Under the pieces are notes generated by a model. The model was not told the DNA's origin, did not search any database, and worked only from the letters and a program-made list of their open reading frames with translations. This document shows, piece after piece, positions 59,215-64,000 of a DNA stretch of 64,000 nt. How positions within the stretch are numbered: the stretch's first letter is position 1; each line of letters begins with the position of its first letter. Where the stretch lies: NCBI GenBank assembly GCA_963969345.1, contig OZ017766.1, positions 2,418,001 through 2,482,000 of the forward strand, written 5' to 3'. Origin of the DNA: Turbatrix aceti. Taxonomy: Eukaryota > Nematoda > Chromadorea > Rhabditida > Panagrolaimidae. A program made the translations under genes and the position numbers.

Positions 59215-60753
59215 TCAAAGCTCGAGAGCCTTGGCGAGGTGCTTGGCGAAGGACTCGTCGTGGAAGAGGTCGTATTTGGCGTCAGCCTTGACGGTTTCGA
59301 CCAACTCGTCCGTCGATGGTGGCGCGCCATCTTCAGAGGAGACGGTGCTGTCGAGGCGGACGTTGGAGCGCGACGAGTGCCGTAAGATGGAGGAAAAGCG
59401 CGGCGTGGGAGGATCGTCTGAAGAAGGGAAGACGTCGCCACTGAAAACAAAATTCAAGGTACTATTTAGGACAGGGATGCAACCAACGGGTGAGCAAAGT
59501 CCTCGGGTGAGGAATCCTGGCGCACGGACCAGATGCCACTGGTGGAGCCGGTGGAGGCGTTGGAGAAGGGCGAGATGGACGAGTGCCGGCTGGTCGGAAG
59601 GCTCTGCGTCTGGTTGAGTTGCCCGCGCTGCTCATCCGCAACCTGCGTCACGGCGACAGACGTGGATTCGCTGCGTTGGAGTTCGGCCAGCTGGCGCGTG
59701 AGATGGATGGCGAGCTGCTCTTCCGAAAGGCCGATGAGAGCCCCCGAGTTTTTGGCGGCAGCCGCGGCAGCTCGGGCGGCTACTTTTATAGACTCCAGCG
59801 ACGATGCGGGGTCGGCGTCGGGGTGGTCATCGTCACGGCGCGTGTAGAAGCCGGGGGACTCCAGAGGCCACGAAGGGTGCGGTCTGAAGGGCGGAGGCGA
59901 TGCGGGCTCTAAAGGATACTGCACCTGGATGTTCTGGCGGACGATTTGTTGGGCGATCTGAAAATTTATTCGTACATTTTCTGCCTGAATCGAAATCCCA
60001 ACTCACCGCACTCTGGCGATAATAGGCGGAAGTGCGCGGGTCGGGGTGGATGAAGAGGCATCGGTTGCCGTAGGGGCAGATGCCGGTGGTCGTGTACTTG
60101 TCGCAGAGCTTGGTCTTGTACTTGTGCGCGTTCCTGATGGGCAGCTTGGCGGGCTGGCGCAGCTCGCTGACGCCGTGCGCGAACTTGCATTCGTCGCCGA
60201 AGGCACAGCGCGTCGACTCGAGCCACGCCTGGCACATTACCGTCTTGTACGCGTCGGGACGGGGATGTCGCCGGCCGCTGACACCGAAGCCCGCGGCTTG
60301 CTGGCTTTGGAGCGTGGGAAGACTGCGGTGGATGTTGGGGTTGATGTACTGAGAGAGGTCAGGCTCCGGCGAGGGCGCCGCGTTCTCGTTATTCTCAGCG
60401 CCGCGACCTAACCGATCGGTGGGAGCAGAATCCGTGTGGTTCAAAACCTGCGGCCGAATGATCGGGTTTATGTACTCGTTGTAGCTCAGGAACGCCGGCT
60501 CCAAAGAAGAGAAGGTTAATGCGCCGGGCCCCCGCCGGAGATCAATGGACATCGTGGCCGACGGCAGGGGGGCAAAAGACGCGTCCTGCGCGTGGCCTGA
60601 CAGCAGCAGCGCCGTCTGATTAAAAATAGCGTTCAGCTTCTGTTTCTCAGAGGAAGCCGTGACTTCCGTGCTGACTTCGACCGGCGGTGTCCTGCAACGA
60701 CTCCGTGAATGACGTTTCTGGCCCCAGGCAACTCACTGTGCGTCTTGAGACAT
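59215..60753 (-). CDS. Tandem CCCH zinc-finger RNA-binding protein (TIS11/OMA/POS-like)
   Basis: Four exons (minus): 60753-60737 (17-nt microexon with the ATG), 60691-60007, 59957-59488 and 59440-59215, in phase, 465 aa. Two CCCH fingers follow C-x8-C-x5-C-x3-H: C159/C168/C174/H178 (CQAWLESTRCAFGDECKFAH) and C202/C211/C217/H221 (CDKYTTTGICPYGNRCLFIH). Each is preceded by YKT, as in TTP/TIS11, and the linker GVSELRQP resembles nematode OMA/POS proteins. Such proteins bind AU-rich elements in 3' UTRs and control mRNA decay or translation. The flanks are disordered (Ala, Ser and Gln rich), with a C-terminal acidic/helical tail. The exon 3 donor (GTTGGT) is weak but is the only one giving the right phase before a stop. 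Confidence 0.88.
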
Positions 60754-62097
60754 ATCTGTCGTGTGTGCCGCCCGATCCGGTCTGCAAGCGAGGAATCAAT
60801 AGTCGCGCATATCCACGGAAGAAGAAAGACAAAAATCGGTATGCGTGCAAAAACGCGTGCAGGGACAACGCCGCAGCCCAAACCCGGCACCGTAGCAAAC
60901 CGGATCTCCTCCAGGCAGGTCTTGAGCTCAGTCTCGAGGCCCGTTCGCGCTTTCACTGTCCGCGCAGCACGCACCCGCGCAGACGGCTACGACGCGTCTT
61001 TGTGGGTCAGCCTCAGCTCGCCTCAAATTGCCGCGGGGGCACGAGCGGAGACGCGACCGGCTTGCGCGTAATTTGCCGCCATCTCCTCGACTGGATCGCG
61101 GCGAAGAAAGAGAAAGTACGGCTGGAGAAAGGGATCTCTCAAAAAACCAGGGGGCAAGAAAGCAGCGACGCCTCCAATTTTCACGTCGCGCAAACACCGC
61201 CGCTGACCGGATCGCCGGATCTTCGCTGGGAAATCCAAGTCGTTCCAACGCGGCCGGCCCTCCGTCGCGTCGGCCTCTGCCATGCAGACTCTGTGGATCC
61301 AGGGACTCATCTGTCATCAAAAAAGATGACAAACAATACGGGGAGGCTGAATCGAAACCCAAATGGTTCAGCGTTTTCACGCAAACAGTGGCGCGTCATC
61401 CATGGCGATAGCCCTTTTGGTCCACGCAGAAAGCATCTTTTGCTCGCCACAGCATTTTATCTTCTACGCACAAAAAAAACAGAGAAGAATTCAATCAACT
61501 CTCTGGTCACTCGTTCTGCGTAAACTGCCAGTGGCTGGAACTTGCAGCGTAGCCGGATGTATCGCAGGGATGCGGAAGAGCGGTCGAAAATCTGAAGACC
61601 AGATGGGTGGAGAACTCGAATGATAAAAGTCGACTTTCAAGATCCCTTCTCTCGAACCGGTAACCCTGAAAAGGCAATGTCGAGGAATGTAGTCTGGTCG
61701 ACCTCAAATTATATCAGGTTCGCTTTCAACAAAAAATAAATGACTTTAAGATGTTTTTTAATTGACATAGTATTTCGTAGTTCTGGCGGACGGAAAAAAC
61801 GCATAAAGCAATTTTTTGATCAATCGTTCGAGTTTTAGATATTTACGTTTACATTGTGAGAAAATAACCTTGTTGACTGGCAGCATGATAAAAACACCGA
61901 CAGCATTGAGCATGCCGTTGGCCACTTTGTCGAATGCGCGGAATAAAAAACAGAAATCCGTCGCTTGTAACATTTCGTTACGGTGCAATTGCTCATCAAG
62001 TCTGTTTGACCAGTTTGCTTTACTGTTTTTCCTGTTGCCTACTTCACTCGACGAAAAAAACAGTGCACCATGATTTTTTAAAAATACGCCGCGAGCA
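60754..62097. other. Divergent intergenic region, no gene seen
   Basis: 5' flanks of the CCCH gene and of HSP70. Open frames (for example 60687-61523 plus) lack recognisable content. The right-hand third is AT-rich. Confidence 0.5.
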
Positions 62098-62110
62098 TTC
62101 TGGAAAATTC
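62098..62110. promoter_or_regulatory. Heat-shock element, distal
   Basis: TTCTGGAAAATTC: three alternating inverted TTC/GAA units in perfect 5-bp phasing, the HSF trimer consensus, about 290 bp upstream of the HSP70 ATG. Confidence 0.75.
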
Positions 62111-62166
62111 CAGGCAAGAGCACCCGCTGCGTCAACTGAGCTCGGTTGGCCAGCGCACAAGCACGA

Positions 62167-62179
62167 GAAAGTTCTTGAA
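62167..62179. promoter_or_regulatory. Heat-shock element, middle
   Basis: GAAAGTTCTTGAA: three perfectly phased units, about 70 bp from the distal element. Confidence 0.75.
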
Positions 62180-62236
62180 AAGCGAAGAGCACCCAGCGAC
62201 GCATCCATCACCGGCCGCGGACGAGGGAAAGCGTAG

Positions 62237-62249
62237 TTCTAGAAATTTC
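62237..62249. promoter_or_regulatory. Heat-shock element, proximal
   Basis: TTCTAGAAATTTC: three perfectly phased units, 41 bp upstream of the TATA box. It overlaps the palindrome TTCTAGAA. Confidence 0.8.
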
Positions 62250-62290
62250 GGCATTTGCCTCGACGATTCACGGATGTTTCTCCGAAAGGG

Positions 62291-62297
62291 TATATAA
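62291..62297 (+). promoter_or_regulatory. TATA box of HSP70
   Basis: TATATAA lies 91 bp upstream of the HSP70 ATG, which places transcription start near 62320 and leaves a 5' UTR of roughly 65-70 nt. Confidence 0.75.
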
Positions 62298-62387
62298 GCA
62301 CGGCCTTGGCGGGTAGAAGGCAACTCATCCAGTTCGAAGAAAGTTTTCTTTTGATTTCTCATCTCTCCCATTTCCCATCTCTCATCA

Positions 62388-64000
62388 TGGCTTCCAGCAA
62401 AGCTATCGGCATCGACCTCGGCACGACGTACTCCTGCGTCGGCGTGTACCAGAACGGCCGTGTCGAGATCATCGCCAATGACCAGGGCAATAAGACCACG
62501 CCCAGCTACGTCGCCTTCACCGACACCGAGCGCCTCATCGGCGACGGCGCCAAGGACCAGATGGCTCGCAACCCCGCGAACACCGTCTTTGACGCGAAGC
62601 GCCTCATCGGCAGGAAGTTCGACGACGCCTCCGTCCAGTCAGACATGAAGCACTGGCCCTTCCGGCTCGTTCGCTCCGCCGGCAACAAGCCCGCCGTCCA
62701 GGTCGAGTTCAAGGGCGAGTCCAAGACCATGCAGCCAGAAGAGATTTCCTCCATGGTCCTCACCAAGATGAAGGAGACCGCCGAGGCCTACCTCGGCCAC
62801 CCCGTCCGCGATGCCGTCGTCACCGTTCCGGCCTACTTCAACGACGCTCAGCGCCAGGCGACCAAGGATGCGGGCGCCATCGCCGGTCTCAACGTGCTCC
62901 GCATCATCAACGAGCCCACGGCTGCCGCCCTCGCCTACGGCCTCGACAAGAAGTGCGGTCGTGAGCAGAACATTCTCATCTTCGACCTCGGCGGCGGCAC
63001 CTTCGACGTTTCCATCCTGAACATCGCCGACGGCGTCTTTGAGGTCTTGGCCACTGCCGGGGACACCCACCTCGGCGGCGAAGACTTTGACGACCGCCTT
63101 GTCGACTTCTTTGCCGCGGAATTTAAGCGCAAGTACGGCAAGGATCTCAGGTCGAACCCACGTGCCATGCGCCGTCTCCGCACCGCCTGCGAACGCGCCA
63201 AACGCACTCTCTCGTCTTCCGCAGAGGCCGTCGTCGAAATCGACTCTCTCTGTGACGGCATCGACTTCCACTCCAAGCTGACGCGCGCCCGATTCGAGGA
63301 GCTCTGCGGCGACCTGTTCAGGAAGACCCTCGGCCCCGTTGAACAGGCGCTGCGCGACGCGAAGCTCGACAAGGGCTCCATCCACGAAGTCGTCCTCGTC
63401 GGCGGCTCCACCCGCATCCCGAAGGTCCAGAAGCTGCTCTCCGAGTTCTTCAACCACCGCGAGCTCAACAAGTCCATCAACCCCGACGAGGCGGTCGCCT
63501 ACGGAGCTGCGGTCCAGGCTGCCATCCTCTCGGGTGTCAAGGACGACTCCGTCAAGGACATCCTCCTCGTCGACGTCACACCCCTCTCACTCGGCATCGA
63601 GACCGCCGGCGGCGTCATGACCAAACTCGTCGAGCGCAACACCCGCGTGCCCCACCGCACTTCCCAGGTGTTCAGTACCTACGCCGACAACCAACCGGCA
63701 GTCACCATCCAGGTCTTCGAGGGTGAGCGGGCCATGACGAAGGACAACAACCGTCTCGGCATTTTCGACCTCACGGGCATCCCGCCTGCTCCTCGCGGCG
63801 TCCCCCAGATCGAGGTGGCCTTCGACATCGATGCCAACGGAATCCTCCACGTCACGGCAGCCGACAAATCCACCGGCCGCTCCAACAAGATCCAGATCAA
63901 GAACGAGCGCGGCCGGCTGTCCCAGGCCGAGATCGAGCGCCTCCTCGCCGAAGCCAAGCAGTTCGAAGCCGAAGACGCAGCCCAGCGTGAGCGGGTCGAT
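62388..64000 (+). CDS. HSP70 molecular chaperone (cytosolic, heat-inducible type), 3'-truncated by window
   Basis: One uninterrupted frame of 537 codons to the window edge. All three HSP70 signatures are present: [14 protein letters not shown] (N-terminal), [14 protein letters not shown] and [14 protein letters not shown]. The full ATPase domain (to about residue 385) and most of the substrate-binding beta domain ([20 protein letters not shown]) are seen; the lid and C-terminal EEVD are outside. The protein folds and protects client proteins with J-domain and NEF partners. Lack of introns, three phased heat-shock elements and a TATA box mark it as a stress-inducible copy rather than the constitutive HSC70. 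Residues differ slightly from typical HSP70 (for example [14 protein letters not shown]), suggesting a lineage-specific duplicate. Confidence 0.97.

Noticed and set aside
60687..61523. 278-codon plus-strand frame upstream of HSP70
   Set aside because: No recognisable content; partly antisense to the first exons of the CCCH gene and lies in its promoter region.

Overview
This window looks like nuclear DNA of a small ecdysozoan animal, most probably a nematode, although a tardigrade cannot be excluded. Genes are densely packed on both strands. Introns are GT..AG and mostly 40-55 bp, with GTGAGT/GTAAGT donors and TTTTCAG/TTTGCAG acceptors. Animal-specific genes are present (centractin, DIRAS, TRRAP, a patched-related protein, GABARAP, an OMA/POS-like CCCH protein). 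Coding DNA is GC-rich and several gene-free stretches are AT-rich. All exon joins below were made by hand; each spliced frame was checked for phase and ends in a stop. Only the edge-truncated BPHL-like and HSP70 genes are incomplete.

Layout. 0-9.6 kb holds a valacyclovir hydrolase (BPHL)-like fragment (-), a TMEM216/TMEM80-like ciliary membrane protein (-), PET100 (+), a tryparedoxin/nucleoredoxin-like thioredoxin (+), GABARAP/Atg8 (+), dynactin centractin ACTR1 (+) and an unrecognised secreted protein (+). 9.8-15.9 kb holds a full-length ABCB/P-glycoprotein transporter (-) and a DIRAS small GTPase (-). After a 2.9-kb gene-free block, 18.8-32.4 kb is one 22-exon gene for a TRRAP homologue of about 4,147 aa. 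32.5-40.6 kb holds a receptor-like PP1-type phosphatase (-), a multicopper oxidase (-), DPH7 (+), a GNAT acetyltransferase (-) and a 64-aa membrane protein (-). 40.8-45.0 kb holds a foldback element and a long gene-free block. 45.0-49.4 kb is an ERICH3-like gene with a very acidic, repeat-like tail. 50.4-57.3 kb holds a GPCR (+), a 1.35-kb foldback element and a patched-related protein (-). 59.2-64 kb holds a tandem CCCH zinc-finger protein (-) and the start of an intronless HSP70 gene with three heat-shock elements and a TATA box.

The most unusual object is the gene at 32558-34537. It predicts a signal peptide, a ten-cysteine ectodomain ending in a CCC-x4-CN signature, one transmembrane helix and a cytoplasmic PP1-like serine/threonine phosphatase with its metal ligands intact. 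That is the architecture of a receptor kinase with a PPP phosphatase in place of the kinase. The genes do not form one pathway; this is an ordinary gene-dense autosomal-type region with two foldback transposon copies. Several plus-strand genes have a strong splice-acceptor motif 6-27 nt upstream of the ATG, which suggests spliced-leader trans-splicing or short 5' UTR introns.
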